A stretch of 64,000 nucleotides of DNA from Listeria monocytogenes ATCC 19117 (GCF_000307025.1 NC_018584.1:1364001-1428000), one strand, 5' to 3'. Positions 48,120 to 57,773 are shown, counted from the first letter of the stretch. Numbers and translations are program-made. The notes: generated by a model from the sequence alone, not told the origin.

Positions 48120-49386
48120 GCAAGTAAAAGAAGCAGTCTTTCATGAAAAAATGGCAAATGGCTTACAAGTGTATCTTCTTCCAAAACAAGGTTTTAGTAA
48201 GACTTATGCTGTATTCACAACAAATTACGGTGCAATCGATAATAACTTCGTCCCAATTGGTGAAACAGAGTTCACGAAAGTACCAGATGGTATTGCCCAT
48301 TTCTTAGAACATAAAATGTTTGAAAAAGAAGACGGCGATGTATTCTTCAAATTTGGCGAAAAAGGCGCGTTTACGAATGCATTTACCTCTTTCACAAAAA
48401 CAGCTTATCTTTTCTCGAGTACTTCTCGAGTGGAAGAAAACTTGGAAACGCTGATTGACTTTGTACAAGAGCCGTATTTCACAGAAGAAACTGTTGAAAA
48501 AGAGAAAGGTATTATCGGCCAAGAAATCAGAATGTATGATGATGATCCTGATTTTCGCGCTTATTTTGGCGTAATCGAAAATATGTATCATAATCATCCA
48601 GTAAAAATCGATATTGCTGGAACCGTTGAATCGATTGCCGAAATTAACAAAGATTTACTGTATCTTTGCTATAACACATTCTATCACCCTAGCAACATGG
48701 TCCTTTTTGTTGTAGGGAATTTAGAACCAGAACAAATGATGGACCTGATTCGCGCCAATCAAGCGAAAAAAGAATTCGCTGAAGCTGCACCGATCAAACG
48801 TCATTTCCCTGAAGAACCAAAAACAGTTGCAGTGAAAGAGCGTAAAATTCATTTCCCTGTTCAAATTGCTAAGAACCTTGTAGGGATTAAAGAAGATATT
48901 GGCTCTTTAGAAGGCCAAGCTGCTTTAAAACAAGAAATTATTGGAGATGTAGCCTTGGAAATGCTCTTTGGCACAACCTCTGACACTTACTTGAAGTTAT
49001 ACAACGAAGGAATCATTGACGACACATTTGGCTATGATTACACCTTACAAGATAGCTTCTCGTTCGTATTAGTTGGTGGAGATGCCAAAGATCCAGATAA
49101 ACAAACCGAAAAAATCAAAGAAGCAATGAAAGAAGCTGCCAAAAACGGCTTAAATGAATCTGATTTAGCATTAGTAAAACGCAAACGAATTGGTCAATTT
49201 TTGCGTTCGCTGAATTCTCCGGAGTTTATTGCGAACCAATTTAGCCAATACGTTATGAAATCAGCTTCTTTATTCGATATTTTACCTTTAATGGAGGAAG
49301 TTACCCTAGAAGAAGTAAATGCATTTGTTAAAAATTTGGATCAAGAAGAGCGAACAACAAGTTTCCAATTACTTCCAGAACAATAA
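48100..49386 (+). CDS. ymfH: M16 family zinc peptidase (YmfH)
   Basis: This 428-residue catalytic M16 (insulinase/processing-peptidase) protein has the zinc motif HFLEH near residue 67 and a downstream EKGIIGQEIRMYDDDP that supplies the third ligand. It probably pairs with YmfF to degrade or process peptides. The ATG lies inside the end of ymfF behind AAGGGAGGAGAAG. The substrate is unknown; homologues elsewhere process small signalling peptides. Confidence 0.9.
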   Translation: MEKITFEQVKEAVFHEKMANGLQVYLLPKQGFSKTYAVFTTNYGAIDNNFVPIGETEFTKVPDGIAHFLEHKMFEKEDGDVFFKFGEKGAFTNAFTSFTKTAYLFSSTSRVEENLETLIDFVQEPYFTEETVEKEKGIIGQEIRMYDDDPDFRAYFGVIENMYHNHPVKIDIAGTVESIAEINKDLLYLCYNTFYHPSNMVLFVVGNLEPEQMMDLIRANQAKKEFAEAAPIKRHFPEEPKTVAVKERKIHFPVQIAKNLVGIKEDIGSLEGQAALKQEIIGDVALEMLFGTTSDTYLKLYNEGIIDDTFGYDYTLQDSFSFVLVGGDAKDPDKQTEKIKEAMKEAAKNGLNESDLALVKRKRIGQFLRSLNSPEFIANQFSQYVMKSASLFDILPLMEEVTLEEVNAFVKNLDQEERTTSFQLLPEQ

Positions 49387-49477
49387 ACAAATTATGTCTT
49401 TTTTTAGTAGAAAAAATAGCATAAATTGCTGAGTCATGCTATCATAAAAGAAATAGACTGGAAAGGGTTGCCTTTTT

Positions 49478-50209
49478 TTGGATAAAGAGATAAAATATGC
49501 TTTTGTAACAGGGGCTAGCGGGGAAATAGGTCAAGCAATTTGTTTGTCACTTGCGAAAGCTGGTTGGAACTTGTATCTTCACTATTATCAAAATAAACAA
49601 GCAGTGGAAAAATTACTGCCACAATTACTAGCAGAAGATGTAGATGTTATACTGATTCAAGCTGATTTTGATGATTTAACAAGTTTAACAGAGATGGAGA
49701 AGCAAGTTTTTCAGTTAGATGCCTTTATTCATGCAGCAGGGCACGCCCATTATGGTTTATTCCAGGATACTACAGATATAAATATTACTGAATTATGGAA
49801 TGTGCATATGTATATGCCAATGCGATTAATTCGCACTTTTATGCCCAAATTAATGAAAAGTAGCCAAGGAAGAATTATTTTCATTAGTTCTATATGGGGA
49901 GAAGTTGGTGCATCAATGGAAGTAGCGTATTCAACTGTAAAAGGTGCACAAATAGCCTTTTGCCGTGCGCTAAGTCAAGAGGTGGGACTTTCTGGAATAA
50001 CAGTTAATGCAGTTACACCAGGGGTTGTAGAAACAAAAATGATGGATCAGTTTTCGGACGAGGAGAAAGAAATTCTTCGTCAAGAAATCCCTTTAAATCG
50101 TTTTGCCCAACCAGAAGAAATTGCAGAAATTGTAGCATTTTTGACAAGTAAAAAAGCAAGCTATATCACTGGAGAAGTTTTGCGCTTAAATGGCGGTTGG
50201 CTTATGTAA
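49478..50209 (+). CDS. ymfI: Short-chain dehydrogenase/reductase (YmfI, EF-P modification)
   Basis: This 243-residue SDR has the cofactor motif VTGASGEIGQAI, catalytic Ser in FISSIWGE, and Y-x3-K as YSTVK; it is FabG-like. Its place between ymfH and ymfM is that of Bacillus YmfI, which reduces the 5-aminopentanone on EF-P lysine 32 to 5-aminopentanol. The EF-P of this genome (8019-8576) has that lysine. The start is TTG at 49478 behind AAAGGG with long spacing. The role is by synteny, not proven by sequence. Confidence 0.82.
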   Translation: MDKEIKYAFVTGASGEIGQAICLSLAKAGWNLYLHYYQNKQAVEKLLPQLLAEDVDVILIQADFDDLTSLTEMEKQVFQLDAFIHAAGHAHYGLFQDTTDINITELWNVHMYMPMRLIRTFMPKLMKSSQGRIIFISSIWGEVGASMEVAYSTVKGAQIAFCRALSQEVGLSGITVNAVTPGVVETKMMDQFSDEEKEILRQEIPLNRFAQPEEIAEIVAFLTSKKASYITGEVLRLNGGWLM

Positions 50210-50259
50210 TTTTAGTAAAAAAATGGAAATTTGAAATTAGTAATGGTAGGTGTTTAATT

Positions 50260-51189
50260 TTGACAGAACTCGGTGATAAACTGAAACAAGCTAGACGTGA
50301 AAAAGGACTCAGTTTAGACGACTTGCAACAAGTAACGAAAATTCAAAAACGTTATTTGGTAGCGATTGAAGAAGGAAATTATGCTGTAATGCCTGGCAAA
50401 TTTTATGCAAGGGCATTTATTAAACAATACGCAGAAGCAGTTGGGATAGATAGCGCAACACTTTTCGACGAGTTTGAAAGCGAAGTTCCGGAAACACCGC
50501 AACAAGAAGTAGTAAATAATGAGCCAACACGGGTACAAAGTAAAAGAAATCCGATGCCTGCACAATCTGTAGGTAATCAAGCGAATACTCGTAATCGTTT
50601 TTTTGATATCTTACCAAAAATCCTTATTGCTTTATTTATTGTGTTTATTCTTTTCATTGTTTGGTTTTTCTTGCTTAATAAACAAGACAATTCCACGGAA
50701 AAAGTGAAAACAGATACAAATAATCCTACAGTAAAAGTAGAAGATTCGACAAAAAGCAAGGATACAAGTAAAGACACTGAGAAAAAAGATACGACAACAA
50801 ACAAAGATAAATCTACAGAAACAAAGGATAAAAAAGAAGATACAACCAAAGAAGTTGAAGTGACTAAAGGAGAGACGTCTGGTAATGCCACTACGTACAC
50901 AGTGAAAAATACGGACAAAATGACTCTGTCACTTAGCGCCACTGGTGATTCTTGGATAGGCGTTTCCGATGCGAATGGTAGTACAATCCAAAACGAAACA
51001 CTATCAACCCAAAATCCTTCTGCAGAAATTGATTTAGGTGATAACAAGACGGTTTCTATCGTTATCGGAAATTCTCCTGTTACAACTGTAAAAATCAATG
51101 GTAAACAGCTAGAACTTGCACCTGATCTTGTTAAACAAGTATTAACAATTAATTTAGAAGCAAGTGATACTAGCTCAGATGCTGAATAA
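50260..51189 (+). CDS. ymfM: RodZ-like membrane HTH protein (YmfM)
   Basis: This 309-residue bitopic protein has an N-terminal Xre-type helix-turn-helix (residues 1-70, LGDKLKQARREKGLSLDDLQ), a membrane helix near 120-140, a Lys/Thr/Asp-rich low-complexity linker and a C-terminal extracytoplasmic DUF4115 beta domain. RodZ links MreB to the elongation machinery. The start is TTG at 50260, 7 nt after GGTAGGTG; the upstream ATG frame at 50197 overlaps ymfI and lacks an SD. Confidence 0.87.
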   Translation: MTELGDKLKQARREKGLSLDDLQQVTKIQKRYLVAIEEGNYAVMPGKFYARAFIKQYAEAVGIDSATLFDEFESEVPETPQQEVVNNEPTRVQSKRNPMPAQSVGNQANTRNRFFDILPKILIALFIVFILFIVWFFLLNKQDNSTEKVKTDTNNPTVKVEDSTKSKDTSKDTEKKDTTTNKDKSTETKDKKEDTTKEVEVTKGETSGNATTYTVKNTDKMTLSLSATGDSWIGVSDANGSTIQNETLSTQNPSAEIDLGDNKTVSIVIGNSPVTTVKINGKQLELAPDLVKQVLTINLEASDTSSDAE

Positions 51190-51200
51190 TTTGTTTTATA

Positions 51201-51238
51201 TGGCGAAATCTACTCATTAGATTTCGCCAACATTTTTT
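51201..51238 (+). terminator. Terminator after ymfM
   Basis: The 11-bp perfect stem TGGCGAAATCT/AGATTTCGCCA (51201-51211 with 51219-51229) is followed by ACATTTTTT. Confidence 0.85.
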
Positions 51239-51279
51239 ATAATTACATACTTTTCAAATGTAAAAAAGGAGAGAAAAAG

Positions 51280-51858
51280 ATGAATTTACCTAATAAATTG
51301 ACGGTTATCCGAATTTTTATGATACCAATTTTTGTCATTCTTTGTGTAGTGCCATTCGACTGGGGAAGCGTTACTTGGCTTGATTCCACTATTCCGGTAA
51401 CTAGTTTAGTAGCAACTATTATTTTCATTGTAGCGGCTCTTACAGACTGGTTTGATGGACATTTAGCTCGCAAGTATAATTTGATTACTAACTTCGGTAA
51501 ATTTGCTGATCCGATGGCTGATAAACTACTTGTAGCAGCTGCATTTATTATTCTTGTAGAAATGCATATCGCTCCATCTTGGGTAGTTATTCTTATTATT
51601 AGTCGTGAACTAGCTGTTACTGGTCTTCGCTTACTTTTAGTTGAAGGCGGAGAAGTACTTGCAGCTGGTCAACTTGGTAAAATTAAAACATTCACACAAA
51701 TGATTGCTATTCCGCTTATGTTATTAAATAATTTTCCATTTGCTTGGACAGGTATTCGTGTGGATTTAGTGTTCTTGTATGTATGTGCATTCTTTGCAGT
51801 ATGGTCAGGGATCGATTATTTCTACAAAAATCGTGGTGTTTTCAAAGGGTCTATGTAA
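51280..51858 (+). CDS. pgsA: CDP-diacylglycerol-glycerol-3-phosphate phosphatidyltransferase
   Basis: This 192-residue membrane enzyme makes phosphatidylglycerol phosphate, the precursor of the main anionic phospholipid. The CDP-alcohol phosphotransferase motif D-G-x2-A-R-x8-G-x3-D-x3-D is complete (DWFDGHLARKYN and GKFADPMADK). Four to five membrane helices are visible. The SD is AAAGGAGAG. The ymfM-pgsA-cinA-recA order is conserved in Bacillota. Confidence 0.96.
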   Translation: MNLPNKLTVIRIFMIPIFVILCVVPFDWGSVTWLDSTIPVTSLVATIIFIVAALTDWFDGHLARKYNLITNFGKFADPMADKLLVAAAFIILVEMHIAPSWVVILIISRELAVTGLRLLLVEGGEVLAAGQLGKIKTFTQMIAIPLMLLNNFPFAWTGIRVDLVFLYVCAFFAVWSGIDYFYKNRGVFKGSM

Positions 51859-51864
51859 TAAATG

Positions 51865-51892
51865 AAAAAAGCATACCATTGTGTGCTTTTTT
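51865..51892 (+). terminator. Terminator between pgsA and cinA
   Basis: AAAAAAGCATAC/GTGTGCTTTTTT (51865-51876 with 51881-51892) forms a stem with a tetraloop and one G-U-type pair. The run of T supports termination. Confidence 0.75.
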
Positions 51893-51925
51893 CTATACAA
51901 AAAATCGAATTGGAGATGGGGCAAG

Positions 51926-53170
51926 ATGGCAAGTGCAGAAATCATTGCAGTAGGAACAGAACTATTACTAGGGCAAATTGTTAATTCTAATGCTGCGTTT
52001 ATTTCACAAGAATTAGCTGCTGACGGAATATATGTATATCATCATACGGTAGTTGGAGATAACCCAACACGTTTAAAAGAAGTAATCGAAATCGCTGAAA
52101 ACCGAAGTGACATTTTAATCTTTACCGGCGGACTTGGACCGACTGAGGATGATATTACAAAACAAATCTTGGCTGCTCATCTACAAAAGCAATTAGTGGA
52201 AGATGAATACCATATGAATAAAATTAATGAGTATTTCACTTCTAGGAATAGGACTATGACCGAAAATAATAAATTACAAGCGGTTATTATTGAAGATTCC
52301 ATCGTATTAAATAATGATTTTGGCTTTGCGGCTGGAATGTACTTAAGAGAAAACAATCATACTTACGTTTTGCTACCAGGTCCACCATCTGAAATGAAAC
52401 CAATGTTTACAAGCTATGCTAACCCATTGCTTTTAAGCGAAAGTGGCGATCAAAACATTTTAGAATCCAAAATTATGCGCTTTTTTGGAATTGGAGAGTC
52501 ACAATTAGCTGCTGATTTAAATGATTTGATTGTCACGCAAGTCAACCCGACGATTGCGACATATGCTGGTGATAATGAAGTTGTGGTCCGTATCACAGCG
52601 ACAGCTAAAACAAAAGAAGAAGCAAGCAGACTTGTGAAGGAAACCGAGGAAGAAATATTGCGCCGAGAAGGTACCTTTTTATATGGATATGGAGAGGTGT
52701 CATTGTCTGAATTAGTTACGGCGATGTTACTTGAAAAAGAACTTACCATCTCTGCCGCAGAAAGTTTCACTGCTGGTTTGTTCCAAGCAGAAATTGCCCG
52801 CTTTCCTGGCATTTCGAAAATTTTCAAAGGTGGTATGGTGACATACAGTGAAGAAACAAAACAATCTATATTACAAGTATCTCCCCAAGTAATAAAAGAA
52901 AAAGGCGTTGTTAGTGCGGAATGTGCGAAGGAAATGGCTGAAAATGTAAGCCGCCTTTGTAAGACGGATATTGGAATCAGTTTTACAGGTGTTGCAGGTC
53001 CAGATAGTTTAGAAGGTCATCCTGCTGGCACTATTTGGATTGGACTAAGCGTTAAAGGTTATGAAACAGAGGCTTTTCAGTTTGTCTATGGAAGAGATCG
53101 AAACCATAATCGCCGCCGTGCAGTAAAACAAGGATTTCAGTTAATTAAACAATTTTTAGACGCAAATTAG
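51926..53170 (+). CDS. cinA: Competence/damage-inducible protein CinA
   Basis: This 414-residue protein has an N-terminal molybdopterin-binding-like domain (IIAVGTELLLGQIVNSNA, FTGGLGPTEDDITK) and a C-terminal CinA domain (LTISAAESFTAGLFQAEIA, GVAGPDSLEGHPAGTIWIG) related to NMN deamidases. Some CinA proteins also hydrolyse ADP-ribose. In Bacillus it is expressed with recA under ComK. The ATG at 51926 (MASAEIIAVG) follows GGAGATGGGG. Confidence 0.94.
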   Translation: MASAEIIAVGTELLLGQIVNSNAAFISQELAADGIYVYHHTVVGDNPTRLKEVIEIAENRSDILIFTGGLGPTEDDITKQILAAHLQKQLVEDEYHMNKINEYFTSRNRTMTENNKLQAVIIEDSIVLNNDFGFAAGMYLRENNHTYVLLPGPPSEMKPMFTSYANPLLLSESGDQNILESKIMRFFGIGESQLAADLNDLIVTQVNPTIATYAGDNEVVVRITATAKTKEEASRLVKETEEEILRREGTFLYGYGEVSLSELVTAMLLEKELTISAAESFTAGLFQAEIARFPGISKIFKGGMVTYSEETKQSILQVSPQVIKEKGVVSAECAKEMAENVSRLCKTDIGISFTGVAGPDSLEGHPAGTIWIGLSVKGYETEAFQFVYGRDRNHNRRRAVKQGFQLIKQFLDAN

Positions 53171-53305
53171 TCTTTTTTTTTAGAAGAAAAGGAAAAAAAT
53201 CTGCAGAAAAAACGGAAATGAGCAATAAAAAAGTGTTAGACGAAAGCTGAAAATCCCGTTATAATGAGGAAGAAAGCAACCGGTGCTTACACAAAATAAA
53301 AAATA

Positions 53306-53319
53306 CGAATAAATGTTCG
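53306..53319 (+). promoter_or_regulatory. LexA (SOS) box upstream of recA
   Basis: CGAATAAATGTTCG differs at one position from CGAAC-N4-GTTCG, the Gram-positive LexA site. It lies 8 bp upstream of the recA -35. Confidence 0.85.
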
Positions 53320-53327
53320 CTTTTTGC

Positions 53328-53356
53328 TTGCTTCTCGCTCTAAAATGCGTTATAGT
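53328..53356 (+). promoter_or_regulatory. Promoter of recA
   Basis: TTGCTT and TATAGT are spaced by 17 bp, next to the SOS box. The predicted leader is about 80 nt. Confidence 0.82.
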
Positions 53357-53442
53357 AATTTTAGGAAAACATTCTGACTGTTTTTTGAGAGAGAAGAAGT
53401 AGAAAAACAGCTATTAGGATATTTATTGAAGGAGGCAACAAT

Positions 53443-54489
53443 GTGAATGATCGTCAAGCGGCATTAGACCAAGCTTTAAAACAAATTGAAAAACAATTCG
53501 GTAAAGGTTCCATTATGAAATTAGGGGAACATTCAGACCAAAATATATCTACTATTTCTAGTGGCTCATTAGCATTAGATATTGCTTTAGGAGTCGGCGG
53601 ATATCCACGTGGACGTATTATTGAAGTATACGGGCCAGAGAGTTCCGGTAAAACAACTGTTGCACTTCATGCTATTGCGGAAGTACAAGCACAAGGCGGA
53701 ACAGCTGCATTTATCGATGCAGAACACGCACTAGATCCAGCTTATGCTAAAAACCTAGGTGTAAATATTGATGAATTATTACTATCTCAACCTGATACAG
53801 GAGAGCAAGCATTAGAAATTGCAGAAGCATTAGTTAGAAGTGGTGCTGTAGATATGCTAGTAATTGACTCCGTTGCAGCACTTGTACCACGTGCTGAAAT
53901 CGAAGGGGAGATGGGTGATGCACACGTTGGGCTACAAGCACGTTTAATGTCCCAAGCATTGCGTAAACTTTCCGGTGTTATTAATAAATCAAAAACCATT
54001 GCTATTTTCATTAACCAAATTCGTGAAAAAGTTGGTGTTATGTTTGGTAACCCAGAGATTACACCTGGTGGTCGTGCGCTTAAATTCTATTCGACTGTAC
54101 GTTTAGAAGTAAGACGTGCAGAACAACTTAAGCAAGGTACAGATGTAATGGGTAACAAAACAAAAATTAAAGTTGTAAAAAACAAAGTAGCTCCTCCATT
54201 CCGTATTGCTGAAGTGGATATCATGTACGGTGAAGGTATTTCACGTGAAGGCGAGCTTGTTGATATGGCCGCTGAAGTGGATGTAATCAATAAGAGTGGT
54301 TCATGGTATTCTTACAAAGAAGAACGTATCGGCCAAGGTCGTGAAAACGCAAAACAATATCTAAAAGAACATACAGATATTCGTGATGAGATTTCAAAAC
54401 GTGTTCGTGAAGAGTACGAAATCGACGGAAGCAATAAAGAACCTTTAGATGAAGGCGAAGAAACATTAAGTTTACTAGATGATGAATAA
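53443..54489 (+). CDS. recA: Recombinase RecA
   Basis: This 348-residue protein has Walker A GPESSGKT (64-71), Walker [16 protein letters not shown]-binding loop L1 ([12 protein letters not shown]) and L2 ([21 protein letters not shown] region), and an acidic C-terminus. It catalyses strand exchange and triggers LexA self-cleavage. The start is GTG at 53443 behind GAAGGAGG; an overlapping AUG-UGA start-stop precedes it at 53441-53446. Control by LexA is indicated by the SOS box. Confidence 0.97.
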   Translation: MNDRQAALDQALKQIEKQFGKGSIMKLGEHSDQNISTISSGSLALDIALGVGGYPRGRIIEVYGPESSGKTTVALHAIAEVQAQGGTAAFIDAEHALDPAYAKNLGVNIDELLLSQPDTGEQALEIAEALVRSGAVDMLVIDSVAALVPRAEIEGEMGDAHVGLQARLMSQALRKLSGVINKSKTIAIFINQIREKVGVMFGNPEITPGGRALKFYSTVRLEVRRAEQLKQGTDVMGNKTKIKVVKNKVAPPFRIAEVDIMYGEGISREGELVDMAAEVDVINKSGSWYSYKEERIGQGRENAKQYLKEHTDIRDEISKRVREEYEIDGSNKEPLDEGEETLSLLDDE

Positions 54490-54499
54490 ATAATACTAA

Positions 54500-54537
54500 A
54501 TACGTGATAGGAATTTACTTCCTGTCACGTATTTTTT
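54500..54537 (+). terminator. Terminator after recA
   Basis: The 14-bp stem ATACGTGATAGGAA/TTCCTGTCACGTAT (54500-54513 with 54519-54532, one G-U) runs into TTTTTT. Confidence 0.93.
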
Positions 54538-54586
54538 ACTATTTAAAAAAAACTAAGGAAAATAACCGTACATTTCATTCCTTTTC

Positions 54587-54615
54587 TTGACATTGTATGC
54601 TTTGACCTATAAAAT
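54587..54615 (+). promoter_or_regulatory. Promoter of rny
   Basis: A perfect TTGACA and TAAAAT are spaced by 17 bp. A start near 54622 gives a leader of about 170 nt. Confidence 0.82.
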
Positions 54616-54789
54616 TAAGTTGTATATTTTATATTGCTGGGAGACAAGGGGGAAGTTTTTTCCTTTGAAAATCGGCTTCAACTGAATGGGGAGATTAGCA
54701 CTCGGTTGTTGATGAAAAATACGCATGTGCCAGAATTCTGGCCACCGACATAACAATAACGAAAATTGAATAGCAAAGGAGGTGTAAGG
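54616..54789 (+). other. Long 5' leader of rny
   Basis: This leader of about 170 nt includes a perfect palindrome GCCAGAATTCTGGC (54729-54742) and a GGGGGAAGTTTTTTCC block. It is a candidate for autoregulation by RNase Y cleavage. I see no T-box or known riboswitch consensus. Confidence 0.4.
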
Positions 54790-56352
54790 ATGACAATCGC
54801 AATCACGATCATCTCCAGTTTGCTTTTCTTAATCGTCGGTCTAGTTGTTGGTTCTCTAATTTTTAAATCTAGTACAGAGAAAAAACTGGCTGCTGCAAGG
54901 GGGACTGCGGAATTAATTGTAGAGGATGCGAAGAAAGAAGCAGAAACTACAAAAAAAGAAGCATTGCTTGAAGCGAAGGAAGAGAATCATAGGTTACGTA
55001 CTGAAATCGAAAATGAACTTCGTGGGCGAAGAACAGAGACACAGAAAGCAGAAAATCGCTTATTGCAAAGGGAGGAAAACCTCGACCGTAAAGATACTTC
55101 TTTAAGTAAACGAGAAGCTACACTTGAAAGAAAAGAGGAGAGTATCAGTAAACGTCAACAACAAATTGAAGAGAAAGAAAGCAAACTAGCTGAGATGATT
55201 CAAGCGGAGCAGACAGAACTCGAAAGAATTTCTGCGCTCAGCAAAGAGGAAGCGAAATCTATCATCCTTAACCAGGTAGAAGAGGAATTAACACATGATA
55301 CAGCAATCATGGTCAAAGAATCAGAAAACCGGGCCAAGGAAGAGTCGGATAAAAAAGCAAAGAATATTCTCTCACTAGCTATCCAGCGTTGTGCAGCTGA
55401 TCATGTGGCAGAAACAACGGTATCTGTTGTTACCTTACCAAATGATGAGATGAAAGGTCGGATTATCGGACGTGAAGGCCGTAATATCCGCACGCTTGAG
55501 ACGTTAACGGGGATTGATTTGATAATTGATGATACACCGGAAGCAGTAATTCTTTCCGGATTTGATCCAATTCGACGTGAAATCGCTAGAATCGCCTTAG
55601 AAAAACTTGTTCAAGATGGAAGAATCCATCCAGCTCGAATTGAAGAAATGGTGGACAAAGCCCGTAAAGAGGTGGACGAACACATTCGCGAAGTCGGGGA
55701 ACAAGCAACATTTGAAGTTGGAATTCATTCCATCCATCCTGATTTGATAAAAATTCTTGGCCGCTTGCGTTACCGTACTAGTTACGGACAAAACGTTCTT
55801 AACCACTCACTCGAAGTTTCAAAACTTGCAGGAATTCTTGCAGGAGAGCTTGGCGAAGACGTTACGCTTGCTAAACGGGCCGGACTACTTCATGACATCG
55901 GGAAAGCAATTGACCATGAAATTGAAGGCAGTCATGTTGAAATCGGCGTGGAACTTGCTACCAAATACAAAGAAAATGATGTGGTAATCAATAGTATTGC
56001 TTCCCATCACGGAGATACAGAAGCTACTTCTGTTATCGCAGTATTGGTCGCAGCGGCAGATGCACTTTCTGCTGCAAGACCGGGAGCTCGTAGTGAAACG
56101 CTTGAAAATTACATCCGTCGTTTAGAAAAATTAGAAGAAATTTCTGAGTCTTACGATGGTGTAGAAAAATCTTATGCTATCCAAGCAGGACGTGAAGTAC
56201 GTATCATCGTTGAACCAGATACAATTGATGATCTTTCTTCTTACCGCCTTGCTCGCGACATAAGAAAACGAATTGAAGAGGAATTAGATTATCCTGGTCA
56301 CATTAAAGTGACTGTCATTCGTGAAACAAGAGCAGTTGAATACGCTAAATAA
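54790..56352 (+). CDS. rny: Ribonuclease Y
   Basis: This 520-residue membrane-anchored endoribonuclease initiates mRNA decay. It has an N-terminal membrane helix (5-25), a long Lys/Glu/Arg coiled coil (about 30-190), a KH domain ([17 protein letters not shown]) and an HD domain with NHSLEVSKL and [12 protein letters not shown]. The ATG at 54790 ([10 protein letters not shown]) follows AAAGGAGGTGTAAGG; eight upstream codons of the longer frame are leader. Length equals the Bacillus enzyme. Confidence 0.96.
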
Positions 56353-56360
56353 TAATTAAA

Positions 56361-56399
56361 AGATACATCGCAAATTTATTTTGCGGTGTATCTTTTTTT
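56361..56399 (+). terminator. Terminator after rny
   Basis: The 13-bp stem AGATACATCGCAA/TTGCGGTGTATCT (56361-56373 with 56381-56393, one G-U) runs into seven T. Confidence 0.92.
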
Positions 56400-56405
56400 A
56401 ATCGG

Positions 56406-56434
56406 TTGCCTAGGTCGAGTAAGAACGGTATAAT
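56406..56434 (+). promoter_or_regulatory. Promoter of the GNAT-ymdB-ricA genes
   Basis: TTGCCT and a perfect TATAAT are spaced by 17 bp. The start near 56441 lies after the ATG at 56437, which settles the start of the next gene. Confidence 0.85.
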
Positions 56435-56466
56435 TAATGGATAAACGAAAAAGGGAGGCGGAGTTT

Positions 56467-56964
56467 TTGAGTGAGTGGAAAATTTTGCCTATGATAGAAG
56501 AGCACTATCCGGGAGTAGCTGCAGTCCATCAAGAGGGCATTGAAACAGGAAACGCTACTTTTCAAGAGAAGACACTATCTATAGAAGCGTTTGATGAAAA
56601 GTACTTAAACACTTGTCGATTGGTTGTCCTTATGAACGGCAAAGTGATTGGCTGGGCAGCGCTGTTACCATTTTCTAGCATGCATGCTTATCGAGGAGTA
56701 GCTGAATTAAGTATTTATATAGCAAAAAGTGCCCGTGGAAAAGGCGTTGGAAAAGCACTTATGCATGAAATTATCCAGACAAGCGAGCAGAATGGTTTTT
56801 GGACATTGCAATCTTTGATTTTTCCAGAAAATAAAGCTAGCATTGCGCTTCATCATACATATGGATTCCAAACTTTATGCGTCCACGAAAAATTAGGCGA
56901 AATGAATGGCGTTTTTCGGAATGTTGCACTATTAGAACGTAGAAGTAATAGAAACGGAGAATAA
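56467..56964 (+). CDS. GNAT N-acetyltransferase (phosphinothricin acetyltransferase-like)
   Basis: This 165-residue GNAT protein resembles the Pat/Bar subfamily: EEHYPGVAAVHQEGIETGNATFQ near the N-terminus and the acetyl-CoA loop SARGKGVGKALMHEII. The natural substrate is unknown; methionine sulfoximine/sulfone-type compounds are acetylated by some relatives. The start is TTG at 56467 after GGGAGGCGGAG; the ATG at 56437 precedes the predicted transcript start. This gene is inserted between rny and ymdB relative to Bacillus. Confidence 0.85.
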   Translation: MSEWKILPMIEEHYPGVAAVHQEGIETGNATFQEKTLSIEAFDEKYLNTCRLVVLMNGKVIGWAALLPFSSMHAYRGVAELSIYIAKSARGKGVGKALMHEIIQTSEQNGFWTLQSLIFPENKASIALHHTYGFQTLCVHEKLGEMNGVFRNVALLERRSNRNGE

Positions 56965-56969
56965 ACAAA

Positions 56970-57773
56970 ATGAAAATACTATTTATCGGTGATGTTGTCG
57001 GTTCTATCGGCCGCGATGCCATAACAGAATATTTACCACAATTAAAGAAAAAATATAAACCTACTATCACGGTGATTAACGGTGAAAATGCAGCAAGTGG
57101 CCGTGGGATTACAGAGAAAATTTATAAAGATTTTCTGGAGCTTGGTGCTAATGCTGTAACACTTGGGAACCATACATGGGATAATCGTGATATTTTTGAA
57201 TTTATCGATGACGCTAAGTATTTAGTGCGCCCAGCAAACTTTCCAGATGATACTACACCTGGTACGGGAATGGTTTTTGTGAAAAGCAATCAGCATGAAA
57301 TTGCCGTTATCAACATGCAAGGTCGGACTTTTCTAGCAGATTTAGACGATCCATTCCGCAAAATGGACACTTTGATAGAAGAAGCAAAGAAACGCACTAA
57401 TATTATTTTTGTGGATTTTCATGCAGAAACTACTAGTGAAAAAGAAGCAATGGGTTGGTATTTAGATGGTCGTGTTACGGCTGTTGTTGGCACGCATACT
57501 CATGTGCAAACTTCGGATAACCGCATTCTTCCAGAAGGAACAGCCTATCTGACGGATACTGGTATGACTGGTCCATACGATGCTATCCTTGGTATGGAAA
57601 AGGAAGCTGTTATCCGTCGATTTAAAACAGCTTTACCAACTAGGTTCGAAGTTCCTAAAACTGGTCGAGCAGTCTTGTCGGGCTGTTTAATCACACTTGA
57701 CGAAAATACTGGAAAAGCACAAAAAATTGACCGAATTCTCATCAATGAAGACCACCCATTTTCCTTTGATTAA
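56970..57773 (+). CDS. ymdB: YmdB metallophosphoesterase
   Basis: This 267-residue YmdB-type phosphoesterase has di-metal site segments FIGDVVGSIGRDA, NGENAASG, LGNHTWDN, DFHAETTSEK and GTHTHVQTSD. Bacillus YmdB hydrolyses 2',3'-cyclic nucleotides and affects biofilm versus motility decisions and RNase Y output. It lies 5 bp after the GNAT gene and 16 bp before ricA, so all three are cotranscribed. Confidence 0.93.
   Translation: MKILFIGDVVGSIGRDAITEYLPQLKKKYKPTITVINGENAASGRGITEKIYKDFLELGANAVTLGNHTWDNRDIFEFIDDAKYLVRPANFPDDTTPGTGMVFVKSNQHEIAVINMQGRTFLADLDDPFRKMDTLIEEAKKRTNIIFVDFHAETTSEKEAMGWYLDGRVTAVVGTHTHVQTSDNRILPEGTAYLTDTGMTGPYDAILGMEKEAVIRRFKTALPTRFEVPKTGRAVLSGCLITLDENTGKAQKIDRILINEDHPFSFD

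Noticed and set aside
54616-54789. T-box or riboswitch in the rny leader
   Set aside because: No AGGGTGGNACCGCG-type T-box sequence and no known aptamer core were found.
56437-56466. ATG start for the GNAT gene
   Set aside because: It precedes the transcription start predicted from TTGCCT-N17-TATAAT; the TTG at 56467 has a good SD.
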